64,000 bases of DNA from Christensenella intestinihominis. GTDB taxonomy: Bacteria; Bacillota; Clostridia; Christensenellales; Christensenellaceae. The stretch is from contig NZ_MAIQ01000005.1 in the NCBI RefSeq assembly GCF_001678845.1, forward strand, positions 128,925 to 192,924, given 5' to 3'. Below the pieces are notes generated by a model. The model had not been told where the DNA came from. It did not search any database and saw only the letters and a list, made by a program, of their open reading frames with translations. Positions 44,899 to 53,732 of this stretch are shown piece by piece. How positions within the stretch are numbered: position 1 is the first letter of the stretch; each line of letters opens with the position of its first letter. The position numbers and the translations under genes are program-made.

Positions 44899-45855
44899 TT
44901 ATTGCACGGAATGAATGTTATCCAGCGGCCAGATTACATATGTCGCGTGCCCGACGATTTCAGACCGGGCAATCGGCCCGATATAGGACGTACGGCTGTC
45001 CAGGGAATGCGCACGATTATCCCCCATTACAAAGACGGTGTCCTCGGGAACCGTTACGGGGGCCATATCGATATAGGGTTCTTCGCTGTTGATATACGGC
45101 TCGGATAAAGGCTCGCCGTTCAGGTAAACGGTGCTGTCCTTTACTTCAACGGTTTCGCCCGGCAGGGCAATGACACGCTTCACATAGGTCCCGCTCATGT
45201 TGGGGTAATGCACAATAATGATATCCCCGTGCTCGGGCAGGTTAAAATAACGGCTGACCTTTTCCACCGCCAGCTTTTCATCCGATTGCAGGGTCGGGAG
45301 CATGGATTCGCCGTCCACCATGATAATTTCAAAAAAGAAGGTGCGGACGATAAAAGCGATGGCCACCGCCGCAATGATGGAAATAACCCAGCCCCAGATG
45401 GCGCGGGATTTTGTCATCAGTTTTTCTTCGTGGATACGCTTTTTCTTGCGCTTGCGCCCGAATTCGTCATAGGTCACAAGGTCGTCGTCCAAAGGCTCGA
45501 TTTCCGGGAACGGATTCCGGCGCGCCTTATTGGGATTAAAATATTCTTCCGGTTCGTCATATGGCTCCGGTATCGAATCGTCTTCATAATAAGGCTCTTC
45601 AAAGGGCGCCTCAGGCTCGAAATGGGCGCTTAAGGGCTCCTGGAGCTCGTCTTCATACTGCGGCTGTGCGTTTGTATGGGGATGGAAAATATGACGGCCC
45701 GTTCCCGAAGCCAGCGCATCGGAATCGGATTCGTATTCGCGGGGCTCCGCATAGGGATTGCTGAGCTTGCGCCCATATTTTCTAGGAGCGTCCGCATGCG
45801 GAATATTCCGCTGCCCCACCCGGCGCGGCCCGTTATAGTCTTTGTTATTGTTCAT
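44899..45855 (-). CDS. lepB: Signal peptidase I with a long acidic N-terminal extension
   Basis: 318 residues. One membrane helix (about 153-173), then the serine protease domain with nucleophile S184 (GESMLPTL) and general base K226 (TYVKRVIALPG), plus GDNRAHSLDSR. It removes signal peptides on the outer face of the membrane. Gram-positive enzymes usually start about 10-20 residues before the helix. Here about 150 residues precede it, rich in Glu, Pro, Tyr and Asp and ending in a basic KRKKKR stretch, so a disordered cytoplasmic domain is present. Its start overlaps the DUF951 gene by 11 bases. Confidence 0.92.
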   Translation of the reverse strand: MNNNKDYNGPRRVGQRNIPHADAPRKYGRKLSNPYAEPREYESDSDALASGTGRHIFHPHTNAQPQYEDELQEPLSAHFEPEAPFEEPYYEDDSIPEPYDEPEEYFNPNKARRNPFPEIEPLDDDLVTYDEFGRKRKKKRIHEEKLMTKSRAIWGWVISIIAAVAIAFIVRTFFFEIIMVDGESMLPTLQSDEKLAVEKVSRYFNLPEHGDIIIVHYPNMSGTYVKRVIALPGETVEVKDSTVYLNGEPLSEPYINSEEPYIDMAPVTVPEDTVFVMGDNRAHSLDSRTSYIGPIARSEIVGHATYVIWPLDNIHSVQ

Positions 45856-46036
45856 CTATTAAAACCTTTTTCACTCGTTTTATAAATGCCGCGTAATCGA
45901 GCATCACAATATGCCCGCAGCCAAGGCATTTCAATTTGATATCGGCGCCGGTCCGCAAAACCTGCCACCTGTCGCTTCCGCAAGGATGTTTTTTCTGCAT
46001 GACGACAATATCGCCGCACGAAATTTTCTCCGCCAT
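45845..46036 (-). CDS. DUF951 family small zinc-ribbon-like protein
   Basis: 63 residues. HPCGSDRW and the C-L-G-C-G motif (C19, C37, C40) match DUF951, found across Bacillota. The function is unknown; the Cys residues probably bind zinc. It is the first gene of a two-gene unit with signal peptidase I. Confidence 0.88.
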   Translation of the reverse strand: MAEKISCGDIVVMQKKHPCGSDRWQVLRTGADIKLKCLGCGHIVMLDYAAFIKRVKKVLIDEQ

Positions 46037-46073
46037 TTTGCCATACCGGTCCGTTCCATTCTCAATCCAATCT

Positions 46074-46079
46074 ATTATA
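46074..46079 (-). promoter_or_regulatory. -10 box of the DUF951-lepB unit
   Basis: Minus-strand TATAAT (46079-46074), about 38 bases before the DUF951 start. No convincing -35. Confidence 0.5.
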
Positions 46080-46135
46080 CTATACGGCGGGGGAAAATCC
46101 TAGAGGAATTTCATACAAAGTCTGCAAAATGAGGC

Positions 46136-46164
46136 TTGCACAAGCCGCTGGCAAGGGCTATAAT
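46136..46164 (+). promoter_or_regulatory. Promoter of the corA leader and corA
   Basis: TTGCAC (46136-46141), 17 bases, TATAAT (46159-46164). Transcription would begin near 46171, giving about 150 bases of leader before corA. Confidence 0.8.
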
Positions 46165-46211
46165 GATAAACGGACGGTTAGTGTTATCAACTCACAGGAG
46201 GTGAGAAATAA

Positions 46212-46286
46212 GTGGACGCAGACCCTAAACGAACGAACTTAAAATACACGGACAGCGGGATGCGTGCAGTATTTCTACGCCGTTAA
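46212..46286 (+). CDS. Leader peptide of corA, candidate Mg2+ sensor (MgtL-like start)
   Basis: 24 codons from GTG 46212, with a strong AGGAGGTGAG ribosome binding site six bases upstream. The peptide starts MDADPKR and ends FLRR. The start resembles MgtL of enteric bacteria (MEPDP...), where acidic residues and Pro right after the start make the ribosome fall off at low Mg2+ and so switch on mgtA. The ORF lies wholly in the 5' leader of a Mg2+ transporter gene and ends 7 bases before a hairpin that covers its ribosome binding site. The sensing role is inference; the ORF and its signals are seen directly. Confidence 0.65.
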   Translation: MDADPKRTNLKYTDSGMRAVFLRR

Positions 46287-46292
46287 CCGCTG

Positions 46293-46310
46293 CCTGCTTT
46301 TGGAAGTAGG
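46293..46310 (+). promoter_or_regulatory. Hairpin sequestering the corA ribosome binding site
   Basis: CCTGCTT (46293-46299), loop TTGG, AAGTAGG (46304-46310). The 3' arm contains the purine-rich AAGTAGGTG that would serve the corA TTG start at 46319. A ribosome ending at the leader stop (46284-46286) would cover or melt it, so leader translation and corA translation should be coupled. Confidence 0.6.
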
Positions 46311-46318
46311 TGAAGCAT

Positions 46319-47260
46319 TTGATTAGAATTTTCAGCTCTGCGGAAAACAATAATTTTAAAGAGATCGACAAACTGGAGCCCGGCGCGTGGGTGCATCTTC
46401 TTGACCCCACGGAGGAAGAACTCGTACAGGTGCGGGACACCCTGCACATTGAAGACGAGTTTATTCGTGCCGCGCTGGACGAGGAAGAAACGGTGCGTAT
46501 CGACGCGGAAGACGACCAGACGCTGGTGCTGGTGGATATCCCGGTTGTCAGTGCGGAGCGCAATTCGTTTATGTATACGACGCTCCCGATGGGCATCATC
46601 ATTACGGCGGATAATATTGTCACGGTCTGCCTGGAAGAAACCTCGATCCTGGAGGACTTCTGGAACAAAAATGTGCGGGGAGGGTTTGACACCTGCAAAA
46701 AAACCCGCTTCCTGCTGCAAATCCTGTATAAAAACGCGGGGAAATATTTGCAATACCTGAAACAGATCGACAAGGCCTCCACGCAGGTGGAAAATGCGCT
46801 GCACAAATCGATGAAAAACAGCGAGCTCATCCAGATGCTCCGGCTTGAGAAGTCGCTCGTTTATTTTTCAACTTCCCTGAAATCGAATGAAATTGTGCTG
46901 GAAAAGATGCTGAAATCAAAAGTAATCCAGCGCTACCCGGACGACCTCGACCTGCTCGAGGACGTAATTATCGAAAATAAACAGGCGATTGAAATGGGAA
47001 CGATCTACAGGGACATCCTTTCGGGAACGATGGACGCGTTTGCCAGCGTGATCTCGAACAACCTGAATATTGTCATGAAAATCCTGACCTCACTGACAAT
47101 CATACTTGCTATCCCGACGGTATTTGCAAGCCTGTGGGGAATGAACGTCGGGGGAATTCCGTTTGCCGACAATCCGTTTGGTTTCCTGTGGGTAACGGTC
47201 ATCGCGCTCGGCGGAACGGGCGTGGCGACCTGGTTTTTATGGAGGAAGAAGATGTTTTAG
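46319..47260 (+). CDS. corA: CorA-family Mg2+/Co2+ transporter
   Basis: 313 residues from TTG 46319 (MIRIFSSAEN), the start that fits homologues and the AGGTG six bases upstream; a GTG at 46310 is too near its site. Large cytoplasmic N-terminal domain, long stalk helix and two C-terminal membrane helices joined by the signature GMN (WGMNVGG). It forms a pentameric channel for Mg2+ uptake. It has a dedicated leader with a small ORF. Confidence 0.93.
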   Translation: MIRIFSSAENNNFKEIDKLEPGAWVHLLDPTEEELVQVRDTLHIEDEFIRAALDEEETVRIDAEDDQTLVLVDIPVVSAERNSFMYTTLPMGIIITADNIVTVCLEETSILEDFWNKNVRGGFDTCKKTRFLLQILYKNAGKYLQYLKQIDKASTQVENALHKSMKNSELIQMLRLEKSLVYFSTSLKSNEIVLEKMLKSKVIQRYPDDLDLLEDVIIENKQAIEMGTIYRDILSGTMDAFASVISNNLNIVMKILTSLTIILAIPTVFASLWGMNVGGIPFADNPFGFLWVTVIALGGTGVATWFLWRKKMF

Positions 47261-47280
47261 CAGGCGAAAAATAAAATTTC

Positions 47281-47314
47281 GCGCAGCCGCGGGGCTTCCC
47301 GGCTGCGCCTTTTG
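47281..47314 (+). terminator. Terminator of corA
   Basis: GCGCAGCC (47281-47288) pairs with GGCTGCGC (47301-47308), followed by CTTTTG. Confidence 0.75.
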
Positions 47315-47376
47315 TTTGCGGGAACAGCTATGCACAGCGAATCACGAAGGCCGCGTCCCAATGCCGGAAAGCCTGC

Positions 47377-47405
47377 TTGAAAAAATCGGCGCCGGATGGT
47401 AAAAT
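47377..47405 (+). promoter_or_regulatory. Promoter of murA
   Basis: TTGAAA (47377-47382), 17 bases, TAAAAT (47400-47405) with an upstream TGG (extended -10). Confidence 0.75.
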
Positions 47406-47458
47406 GGAAAACAAAAACAGCAATCAGAAATTGTGAAATAAAGGAAGTATCCAATTTT

Positions 47459-48745
47459 ATGACAGAGAAAATTGTGATCAACGGCGGGGTACCGCTTAAA
47501 GGCACGATTGAAGTAACGGGTGCCAAAAACGCAGCGGTAGCGATTCTGCCTGCCACGATTCTTGCGCGCGGGATGTGCGTGATCGAGAATCTTCCAAATA
47601 TTGCGGACGTGCTGATTATCAAGCGTATCCTGGCGGAAATCGGCGCGGAAGTAGAGTTTGAAAACGGGACAATGACGGTGGACACCACCAATATCAATAC
47701 CAGCAAGGTAACGATGAACCTTGTTAAGAAAATGCGCGCCTCCTACTACCTGCTGGGCGCGCTGCTTTCGCGTTTCAACGACGCGGAAATCAACCTGCCG
47801 GGCGGCTGCACCATCGGCGAACGTCCGATAGACCTGCATATCAAAGGAATGCAGGCGCTTGGCGCAAACGTCAAAACGGAATACGGGCGGGTAATCGCGA
47901 CTGCTCCGGACGGGCTTCACGGTTGCGATATCTATATGGATAAGGTTTCCGTGGGCGCTACGATCAATGTGATGCTTGCGGCAGTATGCGCGGAGGGGCA
48001 GACGTCCATCATCAACGCGGCAAAAGAGCCGCATGTTGTGGATGTGGCCAACTTCCTGGTGTGCATGGGCGCGAAAATCAAGGGCGCGGGCACGGATGTA
48101 ATCCGCATTACCGGCGTGGAAAAATTGCATGGGTGCAACTATTCGATCATTCCCGACCAGATTGAGACGGGAACCTTCATGATTGCGGCTGCGGCGACGC
48201 GCGGCGACGTGACGATCAAGAACGTGATCCCGACACATATGGAGGCCCTCACGGCCAAGCTTGAGGAAATGGGCGTCACCATCCAGGAAGGCGCGGATTT
48301 TATCCGCGTAACCTGCGACAAGAGGCCAAAGGCGGTTAAAATCAATACGATGCCGTACCCGGGGTTCCCGACGGACCTGCAGCAGCCTGCGACGGTGCTT
48401 CTTTCCACGGCCAAGGGCACCAGCATGATTACGGAAACCATTTTTGAATCGCGCTTTAAGCACATCAAAGAAATCCGCCGCATGGGCGCGCAGATCACGA
48501 CGGAAGACCGCGTCGCGGTTGTGGAAGGCGTGGAACGCCTTACCGGCGCGCCGGTAAGCGCTTCCGATCTACGTGCGGGGGCGGCCCTTATCGTCGCCGG
48601 GCTGATGGCGGACGGGACGACGGAAATCCAGAATGTAAAGTATATTGACCGCGGTTACGACCACATCGAGGACAAAATGCGGAAGCTGGGGGCGGATATC
48701 CGGCGCGAGGAAGTCGTGCATACGGAGGACGACGACCTGTATTAA
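47459..48745 (+). CDS. murA: UDP-N-acetylglucosamine 1-carboxyvinyltransferase
   Basis: 428 residues from ATG 47459; an in-frame ATG-less extension upstream crosses the promoter. EPSP-synthase-like double fold. GAKNAA (K23-N24) and the active-site loop [10 protein letters not shown] with C117 are intact, so it should be fosfomycin-sensitive. It transfers enolpyruvate to UDP-GlcNAc, the first committed step of peptidoglycan synthesis. A site AAGGAAG lies 12 bases upstream, slightly far. The C terminus is acidic (HTEDDDLY). Single gene. Confidence 0.95.
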   Translation: MTEKIVINGGVPLKGTIEVTGAKNAAVAILPATILARGMCVIENLPNIADVLIIKRILAEIGAEVEFENGTMTVDTTNINTSKVTMNLVKKMRASYYLLGALLSRFNDAEINLPGGCTIGERPIDLHIKGMQALGANVKTEYGRVIATAPDGLHGCDIYMDKVSVGATINVMLAAVCAEGQTSIINAAKEPHVVDVANFLVCMGAKIKGAGTDVIRITGVEKLHGCNYSIIPDQIETGTFMIAAAATRGDVTIKNVIPTHMEALTAKLEEMGVTIQEGADFIRVTCDKRPKAVKINTMPYPGFPTDLQQPATVLLSTAKGTSMITETIFESRFKHIKEIRRMGAQITTEDRVAVVEGVERLTGAPVSASDLRAGAALIVAGLMADGTTEIQNVKYIDRGYDHIEDKMRKLGADIRREEVVHTEDDDLY

Positions 48746-48760
48746 GCTGTACGGTTTTGG

Positions 48761-48790
48761 AACCGGGGCGCCCTGTGCCCCGGTTTTTTT
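48761..48790 (+). terminator. Terminator of murA
   Basis: AACCGGGGC (48761-48769), loop GCCCTGT, GCCCCGGTT (48777-48785), then Ts. Confidence 0.9.
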
Positions 48791-48825
48791 GTTTAGAAAG
48801 TGTTTATATGAAGAAGCAGGACTTG

Positions 48826-48834
48826 TGGTATAAT
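48826..48834 (+). promoter_or_regulatory. Extended -10 promoter of the CNNM/CBS gene
   Basis: TGGTATAAT (hexamer 48829-48834), about 48 bases before the TTG start; no clear -35. Confidence 0.55.
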
Positions 48835-48881
48835 ATCGTTAATTATAAATCAATGTTTTCTTGATAAGGAGGATGTTTTCT

Positions 48882-50228
48882 TTGGACGACCCTTTAATAT
48901 GGCAGCTTCTTTTGCAGGTGGTTTTGATTGCGGTCAACGCCTTTTTCGCGTCCACCGAAATCGCGGTAATTTCCCTTAACGCAAACAAGGTGCGCCGCAT
49001 GGCGGAGGAAGGGGATAAAAAAGCGAAGCAGATGCTGAAGATGGTGGAGGTGCCCGCGGGCTTCCTCTCCACGATACAGGTTGGCATTACGCTCGCCGGT
49101 TTCCTCGGGAGCGCGTTTGCGGCGGATAACTTTGCCGGCAGGCTGACCGACTGGATGGTCAACGTACAGAAGGTTACGATCCCGCCGGATACGCTCAATA
49201 CCATTGCGGTTATCCTGATTACCCTGATCCTGTCCTACTTCACCCTTGTGTTCGGGGAGTTGGTGCCAAAGCGTATCGCCATGCAGAAACCGGACAAGGT
49301 GGCGCGTGCGTCCGCGGGAGTCATAACGGTTCTTTCCATCGTCATGAGGCCGGTTATCTGGCTGCTTTCAGCCTCGACTAATGGTGTCATGCGCCTTTTG
49401 CGCATGAATCCGAACGAAGAAGAGGAAGCTGTTACGGAAGAGGAAATCCGGTTGATGGTAGACATCGGCGAGGAGAAAGGAGCGATCGAGCCTGCGGAAA
49501 AGGAAATGATCGAAAATATCTTTGAATTTAACAATACCACGGCCAGGGACGTGATGATGCACCGCACGAATGTGACGGCGATCAGGAAAGACGAAACGCC
49601 GGAGGAAATCCTGAAAGTGATCCGTGAAAGCGGGTTATCCCGCTTCCCGGTCTACGGCGAAGATATAGACGATATCGTCGGCATACTGTCTACGCGCGCC
49701 TATCTGCTCAATGAAAAGAGCGACCGGCCAAAGCCGCTCGAGGAAATCATCTATCCGGCCTATTGCGTGCCCGAATCGGTCCATACGGACGTGCTGTTCC
49801 GCGAGATGCAGCGGCAGAAAATCCATATTGCCGTCGTGGTGGATGAATACGGCGGGATGAGCGGTATCGTAACGATGGAAGACCTCCTGGAGGAGATCGT
49901 CGGGAATATTTACGACGAGTTTGACCCGCAGGACGAGCAGGACATTACCGAAGCAAAACCCGGATTGTGGCGCATCTCCGGCGCGGCGGAGATCGACCGC
50001 ATTGCGGAGGCGCTCGATGTAAAGCTGCCGGAGGATGAAGATTTCGATACGCTGGGCGGCCTTGTATACAGCCGTTTGAGCACGATTCCCGTGGATGGCA
50101 GCCATCCCGTGGTGGAGGCGTACGGACTCCATATCCGCGTTGAAAAGCTGGAAGACAGGCGGGTGGAATGGGCGCTTGTTTCCAAAACGGAAGCCAAACC
50201 AAAGCCGGAAAATTCAGGAAAGCAATAG
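48882..50228 (+). CDS. CNNM-CBS-CorC family transporter (hemolysin-like)
   Basis: 448 residues from TTG 48882, nine bases after a perfect AAGGAGG; starts further up overlap that site. N-terminal CNNM (DUF21) membrane domain with four helices (about 1-180), two CBS domains (about 205-325, ending [22 protein letters not shown]) and a C-terminal CorC_HlyC domain. Related proteins export Mg2+ or Co2+; the name hemolysin is historical. It lies two genes downstream of corA but has its own promoter. Confidence 0.92.
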   Translation: MDDPLIWQLLLQVVLIAVNAFFASTEIAVISLNANKVRRMAEEGDKKAKQMLKMVEVPAGFLSTIQVGITLAGFLGSAFAADNFAGRLTDWMVNVQKVTIPPDTLNTIAVILITLILSYFTLVFGELVPKRIAMQKPDKVARASAGVITVLSIVMRPVIWLLSASTNGVMRLLRMNPNEEEEAVTEEEIRLMVDIGEEKGAIEPAEKEMIENIFEFNNTTARDVMMHRTNVTAIRKDETPEEILKVIRESGLSRFPVYGEDIDDIVGILSTRAYLLNEKSDRPKPLEEIIYPAYCVPESVHTDVLFREMQRQKIHIAVVVDEYGGMSGIVTMEDLLEEIVGNIYDEFDPQDEQDITEAKPGLWRISGAAEIDRIAEALDVKLPEDEDFDTLGGLVYSRLSTIPVDGSHPVVEAYGLHIRVEKLEDRRVEWALVSKTEAKPKPENSGKQ

Positions 50229-50302
50229 AATCCTGTCACATTCCTGTCACATACGGAAGATATTATAAAAAATAGTAATCTTCTTTCCTTTGTTTTCTAA
50301 AC

Positions 50303-50340
50303 CGAACGGGCCGTAGGAATTTCCTTACGGCCCGTTCGCA
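50303..50340. terminator. Terminator shared by the CNNM gene and the MATE-marR operon
   Basis: A 13-base perfect stem (50303-50315 with 50326-50338). The T-rich side is on the minus strand. The stem includes the last codons and the stop of marR (TTA at 50325-50327 on the plus strand). Confidence 0.75.
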
Positions 50341-50789
50341 TCCCCGGAAAAACTTTTTGAAATTGCTTCCGCAAACGAACGAAGCCCCTCGGTGACGCTG
50401 CGCCGCTCTTCGGCCGTCATGCCAAGGAAGGCGCGGGCCTCCGCATGGCTAAGCTCCGCGAGAAGCGCCTGCGCGTATTCCCGGCCTTCTTCCGTAAAAG
50501 ATACCAGCTTGTTGCGCCGGTCCCCCGGGCTTTCACCGCGCCGGATATAGCCCTGTTTTTCCAGCTTGGCAAGAAGGAAGGAGACCGTCTGCTTGGGAAG
50601 GAAAAGCTTCCGGCAGAGCTGTTGCTGGGTGCATCCCCCCTCCGAAGAATCAATTTCATACAAGGCAAAAATAATATTCTCCGTTGTCCCGCGCTGCTGG
50701 GCCCATACGGAGTAAGCCTGGTTAATACGGAACCAGCTTTCGTAGTAGGCGTCGATATCCTTTTTAACTGCCGTGATATCTTCTTTCAT
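50325..50789 (-). CDS. MarR-family transcriptional regulator
   Basis: 154 residues from ATG 50789, with GGAGG upstream; it overlaps the MATE stop by four bases. Winged helix-turn-helix with TQQQLCRKLFLPKQTVSFLLAKL and wing GDRRNKLVSFTEEG. It is likely the repressor of the operon, binding the two palindromes upstream of the MATE gene. Being second in the operon, it is made together with the pump. Confidence 0.9.
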   Translation of the reverse strand: MKEDITAVKKDIDAYYESWFRINQAYSVWAQQRGTTENIIFALYEIDSSEGGCTQQQLCRKLFLPKQTVSFLLAKLEKQGYIRRGESPGDRRNKLVSFTEEGREYAQALLAELSHAEARAFLGMTAEERRSVTEGLRSFAEAISKSFSGDANGP

Positions 50790-52138
50790 CCGATTATACC
50801 TCCGTTGTGTTGATCGTCCGGAACCATTTTGCGGTGCCTGCGGAAATAAACTGCCAGCAGGATTCCCGCCGCCCCCGCCAATACGCCCTGCGCGGCAGGA
50901 ATGGAAAGCCATATGCCCGTTACGCCGAAGTTAAGGGGAAGCAGGTACAGGAACAGCGGCGTAAGAACGAGCGGGTCGGCATAAATGATAAAAGCGGAAT
51001 CGCGCGTTTTTTGCACCGCATAGAAAAAGGAAGACGCAAGCCGCGTGATTCCCGTCATGGGAAAAGAAAATGCGGCAATCAGGAGCGCGCCGGAAACAAG
51101 CGCGGCGGTCTCGCCGGACGAGCCGAAAATTGCGGGAATCGTATCGCGGAAAACGATTGCGGCCGCGCATAAAATTCCGCTGAGGGCAAGCACGAGGACA
51201 AATGATTTCCGCAGCAGGCGGTGAACGCTCCCGGGCTTCCCGGCGCCGCTGAAATAGCTCAAAAGCGGCTGGACGCCCTCGCCGACGCCCTGGAGGAGCA
51301 GCTGTACGGACGCAACGAAATACATCAGGACTGCGTAAGCAGCCACCACGCGGTTTCCGCCGTATGCAAGGCATTGCCAATTGGCGAGGATAATGATAAC
51401 AGACGGCGCAAACGTCATACCAAAAGGCGACAGGCCGATTTTCACGAGCCTGGCAATGGTTTTGCCATGGGGCAAGAGGTCTCGCCTGCCGAGGCGGTCC
51501 TCCTTTTTGCGGAACAGCATGAAAAGGCTTAAAACAGCAACCAGCGCCTGTGCCGTTACGGTTGCGAATGCCGCGCCGAACATTCCCCAATGGAATACCA
51601 TCATAAACAGGGCGTCCAGGATAATGTTGGTCACGAGGCCGCATACCATGGCCGCCATGGCGGAAATCGTTCTCCCCTTGTTGCGCAGCAGGGGAACAAG
51701 ACCCGTTCCGAGAATCTGGCAGGCGCTTCCAAGGGCCACAATCCGAGTGTATTCGGCGGCCGCCGAAAGAAGCTCGCCTTCCGCGCCAAGGAATTGCAGG
51801 ATTGGCCTGTAAAATAAGAGAAGGCAAACCGTCATGACGGCGCTGAAAACAATCAGGACAAAAAGCGTGTTGCCGAGCGCCTGCCGGGATTTTCCGGGCT
51901 TTCCCTCCCCGAGGCGCGTGGTCATCACCACAGACCCTCCCGCGCCGATTCCCGTTCCGGAAGCCAGCAGGAAAGAGGCGATGGGCCATGCGATGTTAAT
52001 CGCCGCAAGCCCCGTGTCGCCGAGGGTATGGCCTACGAAAAAACCGTCGACAATTGCGTAAAAACCGCTTAAAAGCATCGCCAGCATAGACGGAAGCACG
52101 TACCGCAGGAACTGGTTTTCACTGGGATTCCCCTGCAT
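50786..52138 (-). CDS. MATE-family multidrug efflux transporter
   Basis: 450 residues from ATG 52138 with GTGAGGTG upstream; the in-frame extension to 52174 runs into the operator. Twelve membrane helices in two homologous halves (LRYVLPSMLAMLLSGFYAIV opening). It would export cationic drugs in exchange for Na+ or H+. It is first in an operon with a MarR regulator. Confidence 0.92.
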   Translation of the reverse strand: MQGNPSENQFLRYVLPSMLAMLLSGFYAIVDGFFVGHTLGDTGLAAINIAWPIASFLLASGTGIGAGGSVVMTTRLGEGKPGKSRQALGNTLFVLIVFSAVMTVCLLLFYRPILQFLGAEGELLSAAAEYTRIVALGSACQILGTGLVPLLRNKGRTISAMAAMVCGLVTNIILDALFMMVFHWGMFGAAFATVTAQALVAVLSLFMLFRKKEDRLGRRDLLPHGKTIARLVKIGLSPFGMTFAPSVIIILANWQCLAYGGNRVVAAYAVLMYFVASVQLLLQGVGEGVQPLLSYFSGAGKPGSVHRLLRKSFVLVLALSGILCAAAIVFRDTIPAIFGSSGETAALVSGALLIAAFSFPMTGITRLASSFFYAVQKTRDSAFIIYADPLVLTPLFLYLLPLNFGVTGIWLSIPAAQGVLAGAAGILLAVYFRRHRKMVPDDQHNGGIIG

Positions 52139-52156
52139 TTCACACCTCACATAAAT

Positions 52157-52220
52157 GGTACAATGTCGTACCAATTAGTACAATATTGTACAGTTTAACA
52201 GAGGCTTTTTTTATTGTCAA
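52157..52220 (-). promoter_or_regulatory. Promoter with two MarR-type operators before the MATE-marR operon
   Basis: Minus-strand TTGACA (52220-52215), 17 bases, TAAACT (52197-52192). GTACAATATTGTAC (52178-52191) is a perfect palindrome at the transcription start, and GGTACAATGTCGTACC (52157-52172), with the same GTAC arms, lies just downstream. Both are well placed for repression. Confidence 0.8.
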
Positions 52221-52223
52221 GCA

Positions 52224-53609
52224 TTAAAACCACGCAGAGCAAAGCAGTCCGGCGGCTTCGCGCAGCTCTTCCGCGTGATATCCGGAATAGCCCGCAACCA
52301 CAGCCGCGGAAGGTGCCCTGCCATTCGTATAGTAAGAGGAAAGCGGGGTAAGCCGCACGCTTTTTTTCTCCGCCGCCCGAATCAAATCCCGTTCGGGCAT
52401 GCCGTTTTTTACGGTCAGCAAAAGATGGGGACCGGAATCGATTCCCGAAATTTCCAGTTTATCGAGGTGGCTGCGGAATCCGTCTATAAAAGCGTCGCGC
52501 CGTGATTTGTAAATTTTCCGCATGCGGTGCAGGTGGCGCTCAAAATGCCCGCGGCCGAGAAACAGGGCAAGGGTGTGCTGCTCAAAGCTCGGGATCGTAC
52601 AGGAATAGAAGAGCAGGGTCTCCCGGTACCTTTGAAGCAGGTGCGGGGGCAGGACCATATAGCTGATCCGCAGGGAAGGAGCGAGCGTCTTGGCAAATGT
52701 ATTCAGGTAAATTACCCGTTCCCGCATATCGAGGCTTTGCAGGGCGGGAATCGGCCTTCCCGAAAAACGGAATTCACTGTCGTAGTCGTCTTCAATGATG
52801 TAGCGGTTTCCGCGCGCCGCCCACGAAAGCAGCGTTTGCCGCCTGCCAACGGGCATTACGATACCGAGGGGAAAGTGGTGGGAGGGCGTAACGTGCGCCA
52901 CATCCGCGCACGACGCTTCCAAAGCGTCCGCGTCCATGCCGGCGGCGTTGAGCGGCACGGGAACGGTGCGGATGCCGTTTGCGTGGAGGATATGCTCCGT
53001 CTTCCGGTAGCCGGGGTCTTCGAGGGCATACAGGCCCTCCCGGGGCAGGAGCTGCGTAATAAGGCTGAGCAGGTATTCCGAGCCCGCGCCCAGAACAATT
53101 TGCTCCGGCTCCGCTTCGATTCCGCGGAAATCGTGCAGGTAACGGACAATGCCCGCGCGCAGGGAAGGATCGCCCTGCGGGTCCACCGGACGCAGCAGGT
53201 GGCCGCTCTCCATGCTCAACACCTCGCGCATGAGCTTCGCCCACGTTGAAAACGGGAAATGCTCCGTATCCACACGCCCGGTCGAAAGGATGAACCGAAA
53301 ATCGTTTTCCATGGGGGCGGGAACCGCCGAAACAGCCTTTTTTTCACGGTGGAGCAGGGAGCCCTGCTCCACGGCGTTTACATAATAACCCCGTTTTTCC
53401 ATGGAATAGATATAGCCCTCCGCCAAAAGCTGGGAATAGGCGGTTTCCACCGTTCCCTGGCTGATTTTCAGGTGTGCGGAAAATTTCCGCTTGGATGGCA
53501 GGCGGATTCCTTCGGACAGCCTGCCCGTTTCGATTTCCGTGCGAAGATACCGGTAGAGCTGTTCATAAATAGGGGCTTTGCTGTTTGTATCTAAAATCGG
53601 CGTAAGCAT
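52224..53609 (-). CDS. pdxR: PdxR-type MocR regulator (GntR HTH fused to aminotransferase fold)
   Basis: 461 residues from ATG 53609, six bases after GGAGG; upstream in-frame sequence covers the intergenic operators. GntR winged helix (about 8-85) is joined to a class I aminotransferase-like domain with the PLP lysine in NTFAKTLAPSLRISY. MocR proteins of this kind sense PLP and control pdxST. It is divergent from pdxS, the standard arrangement. Its stop is a few bases before the MATE promoter. Confidence 0.92.
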   Translation of the reverse strand: MLTPILDTNSKAPIYEQLYRYLRTEIETGRLSEGIRLPSKRKFSAHLKISQGTVETAYSQLLAEGYIYSMEKRGYYVNAVEQGSLLHREKKAVSAVPAPMENDFRFILSTGRVDTEHFPFSTWAKLMREVLSMESGHLLRPVDPQGDPSLRAGIVRYLHDFRGIEAEPEQIVLGAGSEYLLSLITQLLPREGLYALEDPGYRKTEHILHANGIRTVPVPLNAAGMDADALEASCADVAHVTPSHHFPLGIVMPVGRRQTLLSWAARGNRYIIEDDYDSEFRFSGRPIPALQSLDMRERVIYLNTFAKTLAPSLRISYMVLPPHLLQRYRETLLFYSCTIPSFEQHTLALFLGRGHFERHLHRMRKIYKSRRDAFIDGFRSHLDKLEISGIDSGPHLLLTVKNGMPERDLIRAAEKKSVRLTPLSSYYTNGRAPSAAVVAGYSGYHAEELREAAGLLCSAWF

Positions 53610-53625
53610 TTTTTCCTCCAAGGCT

Positions 53626-53686
53626 AAACTGGCATTGTTAAAAAAGCGAAAACTGGCCGTTGAAACAAGATCAGTTTTGTTTATAA
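53626..53686 (+). promoter_or_regulatory. pdxR-pdxS divergent regulatory region
   Basis: Direct repeats AAACTGGC at 53626-53633 and 53649-53656, 23 bases apart, and a related inverted copy (CAGTTTTG at about 53671-53678). The pdxS promoter is TTGAAA (53659-53664), 16 bases, TATAAT (53681-53686). Repeated, spaced boxes are typical of MocR/PdxR sites. Confidence 0.7.
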
Positions 53687-53732
53687 TCATATCTGTAATT
53701 CAAGTGGCTGTCAATGAAAGGAAGGTTTGAAA

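Noticed and set aside
46171-46318. M-box Mg2+ riboswitch upstream of corA
   Set aside because: No M-box consensus blocks; the leader is explained better by the small ORF and hairpin.
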